Assembly (NCBI GenBank): GCA_035636095.1
Contig: DASPZU010000047.1
Coordinates: 27,068 to 91,067, forward strand
DNA from: Gp7-AA10 sp035636095
GTDB taxonomy: Bacteria > Acidobacteriota > Thermoanaerobaculia > Gp7-AA8
DNA: 64,000 nucleotides
Direction of reading: 5' to 3'
Shown here: in pieces, positions 16,280-23,716 of the stretch
How the letters are laid out: each line of letters begins with the position of its first letter
How positions within the stretch are numbered: the first letter of the stretch is position 1
Translations under genes and position numbers: made by a program
The notes under the pieces: model-generated
The model's database searches: none
Told to the model about the DNA's origin: nothing
The model's input: the letters and a program-made list of their open reading frames with translations, nothing else

Positions 16280-16725
16280 ATGCTTTCGCGTCATGGCTCT
16301 CGCCTGCTGCAGATTGGGGTTGCTCTACTCATATTCTCATCATTCGAAGGCTTCGCTGTTCCCTATCTCGCATCACCGCGTCTGGGACTCTCGGTGCATA
16401 CGCTGGCGCTCTGCAGAGCGTTCTATTGCTGGCGTTAGGATTAGCGTGGCCGCGGCTCGATCTCGGCGCGACGACGTCGCGCATCGCGTTCTGGCTTCTA
16501 ATCTACTCGACGCTGGCCATCCTAGCCGCCCACGTAATGGCTTCTGCGTGGGGCGCCGGCAACGAAACGATGCCGCTGGCGGCAGCAGCGGCTCATGGCA
16601 CTCATTTCCAGGAGGCTGTGATCAAAGGGGTCGCGTACTCTTCTGCGCCGATTGGCCTCATATCTTTCGCACTGATTCTTTGGGGACTACGCAGCAACCG
16701 AAACGTCAGTGCGAATGGACTTTAG
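16280..16725 (+). pseudogene. Frameshifted membrane protein resembling hydroxylaminobenzene mutase HabA/B
   Basis: The ATG at 16280 opens MLSRHGSRLLQIGVALL and continues in frame to SVHTL near 16405. The family-like sequence then resumes one frame over (ALQSVLLLALGLAWPRLDLG) and runs to the TAG at 16723-16725. Inserting one base between 16405 and 16406 (CTG-AGC-GCT-CTG) would give a continuous four-helix membrane protein of about 148 residues. The joined sequence resembles what I recall of HabA-type proteins, which rearrange hydroxylaminobenzene to aminophenol. It is either a recent pseudogene or a one-base sequence error. Its 3' end overlaps the convergent TPR gene by 39 bases. Confidence 0.7.
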
Positions 16726-17430
16726 CAGCGAAGCCGCCCGGCGGAGCCACGGGCGCTCGCGGCGCTGTTGATAGGCCGGCATGGTCGCCTTGCGCGCCAG
16801 AACGCGCTCGAGAAGCTCCCTGGCTTCCTTGGTGCGTTTTTGCTGGGCGTAGAACTCGGCCGCGGCCAGCAGCGCTTCGGTCGAGCTCGAGCTGTTCAAC
16901 AACTTCTCGAATGCCGCCGACGCTTCCTCCTTGCGGCCGGTGGCGGCCAGCGATCGCGCATAGAAAAGTTGCGCACGCGAAAAGTCGTACTTCGGATCGG
17001 TCTTCACGACGCGCTCGAAATCGCTCAGCGCCGCCGATGCATCGCCGAGCTCGAACGCCGAAATGCCGCGTCGATAGAACGGATCGATGTGATCGGTTCG
17101 TGCGGCGAGCGCATGGTCGTAGCATTCGCGCGCTTTCGCGTACTGTTTTTCTTCGAGCAGGATATCGCCGAGCTCTTCGTAATTTCCGGCCGAGGGATTG
17201 TCGATGATCATTGCCTGCAGCATTCGAATCCGCTTCCGTCGCGAGAAGCCTTTCATGGAGTGCTGCATGAGGCCGAGGTCAGGCACGACTTCCATGGCAA
17301 TGTAAACGGCGGCCCCCAGGCCGCCGAAAAAGATGATGATCCACAGCCAGTAGTTCTCCGGACGCCGCCGGATGAAGTGCACCAGCGCGATCACCTGCAG
17401 GATGAAGCCGTAGCCGAAAAATCGTCCCAA
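16687..17430 (-). CDS. Membrane-anchored TPR protein
   Basis: The 247-residue product has two N-terminal membrane segments (about residues 7-20 and 27-46). A cytoplasmic or periplasmic TPR array follows, with at least three helical repeats (YEELGDILLEEKQYAKARECYDHAL and related blocks). Such proteins are scaffolds; the partner is not evident. It is transcribed alone, between the convergent broken HabA-like gene and a palindromic repeat. Confidence 0.78.
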   Translation of the reverse strand: MGRFFGYGFILQVIALVHFIRRRPENYWLWIIIFFGGLGAAVYIAMEVVPDLGLMQHSMKGFSRRKRIRMLQAMIIDNPSAGNYEELGDILLEEKQYAKARECYDHALAARTDHIDPFYRRGISAFELGDASAALSDFERVVKTDPKYDFSRAQLFYARSLAATGRKEEASAAFEKLLNSSSSTEALLAAAEFYAQQKRTKEARELLERVLARKATMPAYQQRRERPWLRRAASLLKSIRTDVSVAA

Positions 17431-17450
17431 GGGAGAAGAATTATACGGGG

Positions 17451-17525
17451 CCCCTCATCCGGCCGAAACGAGGTCCCTCGCCCCGCGCAGCGGGGAGAGG
17501 GTGCCGCGAAGCGGCGGGTGAGGGG
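17451..17525 (+). repeat. CCCCTCACC-type palindromic repeat
   Basis: CCCCTCA at the left end mirrors TGAGGGG at the right end. The inside has CCCTCGCCCCGCG facing CGCGGGGAGAGGG-like sequence, followed by a second small stem (GCCGCGAAGCGGC). It fills the gap between two leftward genes. Related copies lie at 24199, 31903 and 44114. Confidence 0.85.
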
Positions 17526-17529
17526 TTGT

Positions 17530-18765
17530 CTAATCCTTTAGATACTCCATCAGATAGTCGACGGCCTCTTTCGAATGCATCAGCGAAAGCTGGTTGATGA
17601 TCAACTTCTTCAGCTCGGGGTCTTTTTCCTGACGCGCAAGCGATACCAGGGCTTTGGCGTTGCTTTGAATGAAGAGCGCGTTGATGACTGCCCTGCGGAT
17701 TTCGCGGCGCGAGTCCGAGGTGTACATCGCCACGAGGAACTGGGCGGTGCGTTCGCCGCCGAGGAGTCCGAGGTTGCGGACCGCTGCGATCTTCAGCTCG
17801 AGATTGGGCTCATTCTTGGCGATGTCGTAAAGCTTGTCGGCACTGCCGCCGAGGAACATCGCCTGGATGATCTTCTTTCGAACTTCGACCGTGGTCTCGC
17901 TTCCGTAGAGCTCCGACAGCTCATCGCGCGCGCCGGTGAGGCCGAGCTGATTGATCGCTTCCATGCGAAGCTCGACGTTCGGCTCGTTCTTGGCCAGGGT
18001 GTAGAGATGCTGGCGATCGCCCGACACCATGTACGACCTGAGGATCGACTTCTTGATGTCGATGTCCTGGCTGGAGTTGTAAAGATCGGCCAGCAGACGG
18101 CGATTGCGCTCCCCACCCATGATGCCGAGGTAGCGGACGGCGCGTCGCTGGAGATCAGGATCGTTGTTGTTGCGCGCCACGCGCGACAGGATTTCGTAAG
18201 CCTGCGGTGAGTTCGACTGGCTGAGTACAAAGAGAGCTCGGTCTCTGAGCTTTGGCTCTTTGCTGGTGCGAACAATGTGGTCGAGGATCGGTACGGCGCG
18301 CTCGGGATCGGAGTTCATCAGACCGTTGAGCGCGTACAGCTTCAGATCGACGTCGTTGATGTGCTCCGGCTCGATCTGCTGACCCGCCGATTGCCGTGTT
18401 TCCAGCTCCAGCCTGCGCGCATCGTCGTTCCATTTGCTCTTCGGGTATTCGCTCTTGAGTTCCTGTAGCGTCGCGACCGCCTCCGACCGCATTCCCATTT
18501 TTCCTTCGGAAAACGCCAGCCAGTAAAGCGCGGCATCGGCGTGCGACATCTTCATATCGGCGACTCGCCGGAACGCGCGCGCGGCGCGTTTCCAGTCGTG
18601 CTCGTCGATGGCGTCGTTGCCTTCGTCGTACAGGTCCTCCTCTTTTTCGACTTTGGCCTGCTGCTTCTCTTTTTCGTCGTCGCTGGTCAACAAATCGGCG
18701 CGAACTGCCGGCGCGCTGACAAGGCACGCCAGAAAAGCGGCCGCAAGAATCATTCGAGTTTTCAT
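17530..18765 (-). CDS. Exported TPR and HEAT-repeat protein
   Basis: The 411-residue product has a signal peptide (MKTRMILAAAFLACLVSAPA), a short TPR-type block near residues 45-110, and then at least seven HEAT-like repeats (RRAVRYLGIMGGERNRRLLA and similar). These make a helical scaffold in the periplasm. I place the start at 18765, where the ATG overlaps the anti-sigma stop by four bases; open frame farther upstream is out-of-frame sequence of that gene. Co-transcription with an ECF sigma and anti-sigma factor suggests an envelope-sensing role. Confidence 0.82.
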   Translation of the reverse strand: MKTRMILAAAFLACLVSAPAVRADLLTSDDEKEKQQAKVEKEEDLYDEGNDAIDEHDWKRAARAFRRVADMKMSHADAALYWLAFSEGKMGMRSEAVATLQELKSEYPKSKWNDDARRLELETRQSAGQQIEPEHINDVDLKLYALNGLMNSDPERAVPILDHIVRTSKEPKLRDRALFVLSQSNSPQAYEILSRVARNNNDPDLQRRAVRYLGIMGGERNRRLLADLYNSSQDIDIKKSILRSYMVSGDRQHLYTLAKNEPNVELRMEAINQLGLTGARDELSELYGSETTVEVRKKIIQAMFLGGSADKLYDIAKNEPNLELKIAAVRNLGLLGGERTAQFLVAMYTSDSRREIRRAVINALFIQSNAKALVSLARQEKDPELKKLIINQLSLMHSKEAVDYLMEYLKD

Positions 18766-19538
18766 AATGAGGTCATTCCCTTCTGTGGTGGTGCGGCTGT
18801 TGGTGTTTCCTGGCCGCTGGTCTGCGCGCTGATGACGCGCACTTTGAATAGCAATCCTTGGGCGTCGATGCGCATCTGCAGCGCTGCTGCTGCATCCGGC
18901 GACAGCTTTCCGTCCGAATGAGCGATCTCCTGCAATACAGGTTCGAGATCGGAGAGCACGCTGGCGAGACGATCGTCGCCGCGCTGCTCGGCTGTCTGTC
19001 GATAAATGCGGTTCGATGCCACCAGCTCCTCCGCCCGCCCACGCTCGCTGCTGAGATCGAGACCGCGTTTGGCATCGGCATTGGCGACCTGCAGCAGCAT
19101 GCGCTCGCTGCTGTCCAGGTGGTCGGTCACCACGACGAACAGGATGCGGTTTTGTGAACTGTTCTGTGGAGCGCCGGCGACCGCGCCGGCGTGTGCTTGT
19201 TGCGCCGCCGGGGTCGGCGGCGCCCCACGGTGCTGATTCCACCACTGGCCCGCGAAAAATGCGATCGCGAGTACCGCCGCTGCCGCCAGTGCCGAGCGCC
19301 ATGTGTCGCGCCGGCGCGGGCTGCCGATCTTCCAGCGCAGCCGCGACCACACCTGCTGGCCGTAGCTGTCAGCCCGTTCCGGGACCGGCATTTCGTCGAC
19401 GAGCGCGAGGACCTTTTGGATCGAGTTGTACTCCGCGCGGCAGACGTCGCAAGAGGCGAGATGCTGCGCGACCGCGGCCGGCGAATCTTCGTCGTGGTAG
19501 TGATGCAGTACCAGTTCTTGTTCCGTCAGATGTTGCAT
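18762..19538 (-). CDS. Membrane anti-sigma factor with zinc finger
   Basis: The 258-residue product has an N-terminal zinc-finger anti-sigma motif (HLASCDVC, HxxxCxxC), one membrane segment (about residues 83-99, AALAAAAVLAIAFFAG) and a C-terminal extracytoplasmic domain with alpha-helical character. This is the normal layout of an ECF anti-sigma factor that holds its sigma factor at the membrane until a signal arrives. It overlaps the sigma gene by 13 bases and the HEAT-repeat gene by four. Confidence 0.88.
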   Translation of the reverse strand: MQHLTEQELVLHHYHDEDSPAAVAQHLASCDVCRAEYNSIQKVLALVDEMPVPERADSYGQQVWSRLRWKIGSPRRRDTWRSALAAAAVLAIAFFAGQWWNQHRGAPPTPAAQQAHAGAVAGAPQNSSQNRILFVVVTDHLDSSERMLLQVANADAKRGLDLSSERGRAEELVASNRIYRQTAEQRGDDRLASVLSDLEPVLQEIAHSDGKLSPDAAAALQMRIDAQGLLFKVRVISAQTSGQETPTAAPPQKGMTSL

Positions 19539-20104
19539 GTTGAAGACCTCACCAGCGGCTCCAGTGATTCGCGAAGCTTTCGCACCGCGCGAAAAATCGT
19601 GTGCTTGGCGGCATTCACCTGAATGCCGAGCGTCTTGCCGATCTCCTCGACCGGCATTCCTTCGAAATGGCGGAGGATGAACGCCGTCCGTTCATTTCCG
19701 CTGAGTCTTTCCATGGCGGCCGCGACCTGATCGCGCAATTCCGCGCTGAGAAGCAGACGATCCTGCTGCGGATCCGTGCTGGCTGCACCCGTCATTTCGG
19801 CCTCCTCCGGATCGCCGCCGTAGTGGCGATCGATCCGGCCGCGCGATCGCAGAAGATCGAGCGCGCAGTTGATCGCGATCCGATGAAGCCACGTTCCGAA
19901 GTTCGCACGCTCCTCAAATCGATCGAGCTGGCGGTACGCGCGTAGGAACGTCTCTTGAACCACGTCATCGGCATCGTGCTCATTTCCCGTCATGCGATAA
20001 GCGACCCGAAAAACGGGACGACTGTGCTGCTCGACGAGCAACCGGAAAGCGTCGGAATCACCGGCCCGCGCCCGGATCACGGTCGCTGCGTCGGTTGTCT
20101 GCAT
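19526..20104 (-). CDS. ECF RNA polymerase sigma factor
   Basis: The 192-residue product has sigma region 2 (DADDVVQETFLRAYRQLDRF) and region 4 (LSGNERTAFILRHFEGMPVEEIGKTLG), joined by a linker, and lacks regions 1 and 3. It should direct RNA polymerase to envelope-stress type promoters. It leads a three-gene operon with its anti-sigma factor and the HEAT-repeat protein, so it probably controls its own operon. No ECF-type promoter (AAC-N16-CGT) stands out upstream. Confidence 0.93.
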   Translation of the reverse strand: MQTTDAATVIRARAGDSDAFRLLVEQHSRPVFRVAYRMTGNEHDADDVVQETFLRAYRQLDRFEERANFGTWLHRIAINCALDLLRSRGRIDRHYGGDPEEAEMTGAASTDPQQDRLLLSAELRDQVAAAMERLSGNERTAFILRHFEGMPVEEIGKTLGIQVNAAKHTIFRAVRKLRESLEPLVRSSTCNI

Positions 20105-20166
20105 CCCATTGGCCTTAGACTCAAAATATGGAAAGGGGTTAGCTCCTGACGCGCGATATCGGACGG

Positions 20167-20358
20167 TTGCTCATGCTGCTCGGCGGCGTGCTTCTCCTTG
20201 CTGGACTTGCGCTTACCGCCTTTGGCGGTCTGGGCCTCGGACGTCTTCCTGGCGACCTCGTCTATCGACGGGGAAACTTCACTTTCTATTTCCCGATCGT
20301 GACGTCGATTCTGCTCTCCATTGTGCTCTCACTGCTGCTGTGGCTCTTCCGCCGTTAA
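20167..20358 (+). CDS. Small membrane protein, DUF2905 type
   Basis: The 63-residue product has two membrane helices and the family core GRLPGDLVYRRGNFTFYFP between them. Function is unknown. The start is uncertain. TTG 20167 and ATG 20173 lie in frame, but an AAAGGGG box at 20132-20138 points to a CTG at 20146, which would give MTRDIGRLLMLLGG, closer to the usual N-terminus of such proteins. The -10 box of the next gene overlaps its stop. Confidence 0.8.
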   Translation: MLMLLGGVLLLAGLALTAFGGLGLGRLPGDLVYRRGNFTFYFPIVTSILLSIVLSLLLWLFRR

Positions 20359-20361
20359 ACT
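20356..20361 (+). promoter_or_regulatory. -10 box TAAACT of the DedA-rhodanese gene
   Basis: TAAACT overlaps the stop of the DUF2905 gene and lies six bases before the ATG at 20368, with no ribosome-binding box between. Confidence 0.4.
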
Positions 20362-20367
20362 TCTTCG

Positions 20368-21279
20368 ATGGTCCGGCTCGTCAATCTCATCATCCAATAC
20401 GGCGTTCCACTCGTTTTCGTGAACGTTCTGCTCGAGCAGCTTGGCATCCCCGTTCCGGCGGTGCCGACGCTGATCGTCGCCGGTGCGCTCTCTCGCGAAA
20501 ACCGGATGTCATCGACGCACGTGCTGCTGGCGTCGGTGGCTGCGTCGCTCATCGCGGACTGGATCTGGTTCATGCTTGGCCGTCATTACGGCTATCGCAT
20601 CCTCAAAACGCTGTGCCGGATCTCGCTTTCGCCCGACTCGTGCGTGCGCGACACCGAGGCGAAGTTTGAGCGATGGGGGCTGAAGTCGCTTCTGATCGCC
20701 AAGTTCGTCCCTGGTTTCTCGACCGTAGCGCCGCCGCTGGCGGGAGCCGCGAAACGCTCCACCATCGCGTTTCTGATCTACGACGCCATCGGCGCGCTGA
20801 TCTGGGCGGGGGCGGCGGTGGCGGCGGGACGGGCCTTTCACCACGCCATCGGGCGCGTGATCGAGGGGCTCGAGAACCTGGGCGGGTGGGCGGTAGCGAT
20901 CGTGGGCGCTGTCATCGCGCTTTTCATTTTCGTCAAATGGGCACAGCGACAGAACTTTTACAAACAACTTCGCATGGCGCGTGTTTCAGTACATGAGTTG
21001 AAGGAGCTGATCGACCGCGGCATCAATCCGTTGATCGTCGATGCGCGCAGCGAAAGCGCAAGAAACCGCGATCCGCGCCGGATTCCGACTGCCATCGGCC
21101 TCGACAACTTCGACGGCATGGGCCCGGGACGCGAGATCATCGTCTACTGTACGTGACCCAACGAAGCGACAGCCGCCCGTGTGGCGCGCATGCTGATCGA
21201 CAAAGGGTTCTCGCCCGTCCGGCCGCTCGCGGGAGGATTCGAGGCCTGGATCGAAGCGGGCTTTCCGGTTGAAGCGTAA
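20368..21279 (+). CDS. DedA-rhodanese fusion with in-frame UGA (candidate selenoprotein)
   Basis: Residues 1-200 are a DedA/SNARE-associated membrane protein with several helices and the FVPGFSTVAPPLAG motif. Residues about 210-303 are a rhodanese domain (VSVHELKELIDRG, PLIVDARSE). The active-site loop reads YCT, then UGA at 21154-21156 (codon 263), then PNEATAARVARML. The same frame continues with RPLAGGFEAWIEAGFPVEA to TAA at 21277. In DedA-rhodanese fusions the loop is, from memory, YCxCPNE, so UGA stands exactly where the second cysteine is expected; the catalytic Cys 261 is intact. The TAA overlaps the ATG of the next gene, as expected if ribosomes read through. Selenocysteine, a nonsense mutation or a sequence error are the alternatives. 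Confidence 0.75.
21154..21195 (+). other. UGA codon with possible bacterial SECIS-like hairpin
   Basis: After the UGA, CGCC (21174-21177) can pair with GGCG (21183-21186) around a five-base loop CGTGT whose second base is G. The loop begins 21 bases after the UGA. Outside this, CAGC (21170-21173) can pair with GCTG (21192-21195) across a five-base bulge. Position and loop fit the loose bacterial SECIS rule, but short stems are common in GC-rich DNA, so the hairpin alone is weak support. Confidence 0.35.
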
Positions 21280-22100
21280 TGAGTGAATCGGTCTACATTC
21301 ATGGAACTGCGGCGGAGGAGCAGCGACGGCTCTCGCTGCTCAATGACGTCCTGCTCAACAACGCTTCGCTTCGCGAGATGGCGCTGCACGGCCATGAGCG
21401 CATCATCGACTTCGGCTCCGGTCTCGGCCAATTCACGCGCGCGATGGCGCGCGCAGTTCCGCGCGGCCACGTCGTCGGAATCGAGCGAAACGAAGAGCAG
21501 CTCGCAGGCGCAACTCGCCTCGCCGCCGCCGAGGATGAAGCGAAGCTGGTGGAGTTTCGCCGCGGGGATGTTCTCAATCTCGAGTTGCCGCGCGCGGAGT
21601 GGGGATCTTTCGACGTCGCGCATGCCCGTTTCATCCTCGAGCATGTTCCCGATCCGCTTCGCGTCGTGCAGACGATGGTGCGCGCGGTGAAGCCCGGCGG
21701 GCGCATCGTGCTCGCCGACGACGATCACGGCGTCCTGCGTCTGTGGCCCGAACCCCCCGGCATCAACGACCTGTGGAACGCCTACATCCGAACCTATGAC
21801 CGGATCGGAAACGATCCCTACGTCGGCCGCCGTCTGGTCTCGCTTCTCCATGAGGGGGGAGCGATTCCAAAGCGCAACACCTGGATTTTCTTCGGCGGGT
21901 GCGCCGGAATGGAGATCTTCCCCGTGTTGACTGCGAACATGGCCGGCGTCGTGCGCAGCGCGCGAGAGGCGATCATCAGCATGTCGCTTTTTGACGCCAT
22001 GGCCTTCGATCGCGTGATGGAGCAGTACGAAGAGTGGTCGCGACGCCCGGACGCCGCGATCTGGTTTTCTGTCTCGTGGGCGGAGGGAGCTCGACCGTAA
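21279..22100 (+). CDS. Class I SAM-dependent methyltransferase
   Basis: The 273-residue product has the Rossmann-type motif I IIDFGSGLGQFTRAMA, motif II VVGIERNEEQL and the later FDVAHARFILEHVPDP and VKPGGRIVLADDD blocks. These are typical of small-molecule methyltransferases of the UbiE-like type. Substrate is unknown. Its ATG overlaps the TAA of the DedA-rhodanese frame (TAATG), which implies that this gene is coupled to translation past the internal UGA. Confidence 0.88.
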   Translation: MSESVYIHGTAAEEQRRLSLLNDVLLNNASLREMALHGHERIIDFGSGLGQFTRAMARAVPRGHVVGIERNEEQLAGATRLAAAEDEAKLVEFRRGDVLNLELPRAEWGSFDVAHARFILEHVPDPLRVVQTMVRAVKPGGRIVLADDDHGVLRLWPEPPGINDLWNAYIRTYDRIGNDPYVGRRLVSLLHEGGAIPKRNTWIFFGGCAGMEIFPVLTANMAGVVRSAREAIISMSLFDAMAFDRVMEQYEEWSRRPDAAIWFSVSWAEGARP

Positions 22101-22130
22101 AGGCATGGGGCGTGCAGTTTCCCCCCGCTA

Positions 22131-22949
22131 ATGTCGCCCTTCGCCAACGCTCCCGCGGCGATCCTCGACCAGGAAAGCCGTGATTTTTACCGCCATGCCC
22201 TCGGCATGCTCGATGAAGCCGGGTTGTCGTACCTGGTGGGGGGCGCCTACGCCTTCGCGCGCTACACAGGAATCGATCGTCACACCAAGGACTTCGACAT
22301 TTTCATTCGCCGATCCGATTACCCGCGCGCGTCGAAAATACTGGCCGGCGCGGGCTACGAAACGGACCTTACATTTCCGCACTGGCTCGGCAAGGCCTTC
22401 AAAGGCGAGCACTTCATCGATCTGATCTTCAGCGCCGGCAACGGCGTAGCGGCAGTCGATGACCTCTGGTTCGAATACGCAGTGCCTGGAACTGTGCTGG
22501 ACATGGAGGTGAAGTTGATTCCCGCCGAAGAGATGATCTGGTCGAAAGGCCTGATCATGGAGCGCGAGCGCTACGATGGCGCCGATGTTGCGCACGTCCT
22601 CCACGCGCTTGGCGATCGCCTGGACTGGCATCGCCTCATCGATCGCTACGGCAAATATTGGCGGGCATTATATTGTCATATTATTATGTTCGGTTTTATA
22701 TATCCATCCCAGCGATCGAAAATCCCGCGTTGGGTGATGGACGAGATGGCAAAACACGTCGACGCCGACATGCGTCGCGGCGACGAGAAAGACACGACCT
22801 GCTACGGTACGATCGTCTCGCGCCAGCAATATCTGATCGATATCGACCTGTGGGGATACCGAGATGCGCGGCTACAGCCGAATGGAAACATGAACGCAGA
22901 GCAGATCGCACACTGGACGGCGGGCATCGATCAGGATGGAAGCAAGTAA
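22131..22949 (+). CDS. Nucleotidyltransferase-fold protein
   Basis: The 272-residue product has the minimal nucleotidyltransferase pattern: GGAYAFARYTG, then TKDFDIFI (the DxD pair). A later aspartate is in EHFIDLIF. This resembles uncharacterised NTase-like families and AbiEii-type folds, but no antitoxin partner is present. Helical C-terminal half. An AT-rich codon patch at 22652-22706 encodes KYWRALYCHIIMFGFIY. The TAA overlaps the start of the next gene (TAATG), so the two are probably coupled. Confidence 0.7.
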   Translation: MSPFANAPAAILDQESRDFYRHALGMLDEAGLSYLVGGAYAFARYTGIDRHTKDFDIFIRRSDYPRASKILAGAGYETDLTFPHWLGKAFKGEHFIDLIFSAGNGVAAVDDLWFEYAVPGTVLDMEVKLIPAEEMIWSKGLIMERERYDGADVAHVLHALGDRLDWHRLIDRYGKYWRALYCHIIMFGFIYPSQRSKIPRWVMDEMAKHVDADMRRGDEKDTTCYGTIVSRQQYLIDIDLWGYRDARLQPNGNMNAEQIAHWTAGIDQDGSK

Positions 22950-23704
22950 TGGCCGAGAAAGAAACGCTGCGGATCGCGGCGGTCGCCGACCTCCACGCCA
23001 AGAAGAATTCGCAGGGCGCATACGCCGAGCTCTTTGCGAAGGTGACGCAATCCGCCGACGTCCTCCTTTTGTGCGGCGACCTCACCGACTACGGAGCAGC
23101 GGAGGAGGCGCGGCTGCTGGCCCGAGACATCACGACGTCGCTGCGCATTCCGGCGCTGGGCGTCCTCGGAAATCACGATTTCGAGAGCGGAAAACAGGAC
23201 GAGATCGTGAAGATCCTCACCGACTCCGGCGTAACGATGCTGGATGGATCGTCGACGGAGATCGAAGGCGTCGGATTTGGCGGCGTCAAAGGATTCGGCG
23301 GCGGCTTCGGGCGACGGGCCCTCGGCGCCTGGGGCGAGGAGATCATCAAGCACTTCGTGCACGAGACCATCGAGGAGGCCCTCAAGCTCGAGGCGGCGCT
23401 GGCGCGTCTGCGCACGCCGCAGAAAATCGCCGTCCTCCATTATTCGCCCATCCAGTCGACCGTGGAGGGCGAGCCGCCCGAAATCGTCGCCTTTCTCGGA
23501 TCCACACGCCTCGAGGAAGTCGTGGACCGGTATCGCGTCAGCGTCGTCTTTCACGGGCACGCCCATCACGGCACGCTGGAGGGTCGAACCAAGGGGAATG
23601 CGGCCGTCTACAACGTCGCGATGCCGCTGCTGAAGAAGAAATTTCCCGATCAGCTACCGTTCCGCGTCGTCGAAGTCCCCATCGCGGAAACGGTGTCGAC
23701 GTAG
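22949..23704 (+). CDS. Calcineurin-like metallophosphoesterase
   Basis: The 251-residue product has the phosphoesterase metal motifs in order: ADLHAKK (DxH), CGDLTDYG (GDxxD), LGNHDFE (GNHD/E) and a C-terminal HGHAHHG (GHxH). Substrate is unknown; the family covers nucleotide and protein phosphatases. I start it at 22949, where the ATG overlaps the upstream stop. Coupling to the nucleotidyltransferase-fold gene suggests a phosphoryl or nucleotidyl chemistry pair, which is inference. Confidence 0.88.
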   Translation: MAEKETLRIAAVADLHAKKNSQGAYAELFAKVTQSADVLLLCGDLTDYGAAEEARLLARDITTSLRIPALGVLGNHDFESGKQDEIVKILTDSGVTMLDGSSTEIEGVGFGGVKGFGGGFGRRALGAWGEEIIKHFVHETIEEALKLEAALARLRTPQKIAVLHYSPIQSTVEGEPPEIVAFLGSTRLEEVVDRYRVSVVFHGHAHHGTLEGRTKGNAAVYNVAMPLLKKKFPDQLPFRVVEVPIAETVST

Positions 23705-23707
23705 AAT
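23702..23707 (+). promoter_or_regulatory. -10 box TAGAAT of the EgtB-like gene
   Basis: TAGAAT overlaps the upstream stop codon and ends nine bases before the ATG at 23717. There is no ribosome-binding box, so the transcript would be leaderless or nearly so. Confidence 0.5.
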
Positions 23708-23716
23708 CTTCGCCCT

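Noticed and set aside
18766..19350. N-terminal extension of the HEAT-repeat protein
   Set aside because: The extra 195 residues are the anti-sigma gene read in the wrong frame, and the ATG at 18765 is followed by a signal peptide.
21154..21156. UGA reassigned to another amino acid genome-wide
   Set aside because: Many other genes in the window end with UGA at their expected length (recA neighbours, dnaX, glmU region), so UGA is a normal stop here.
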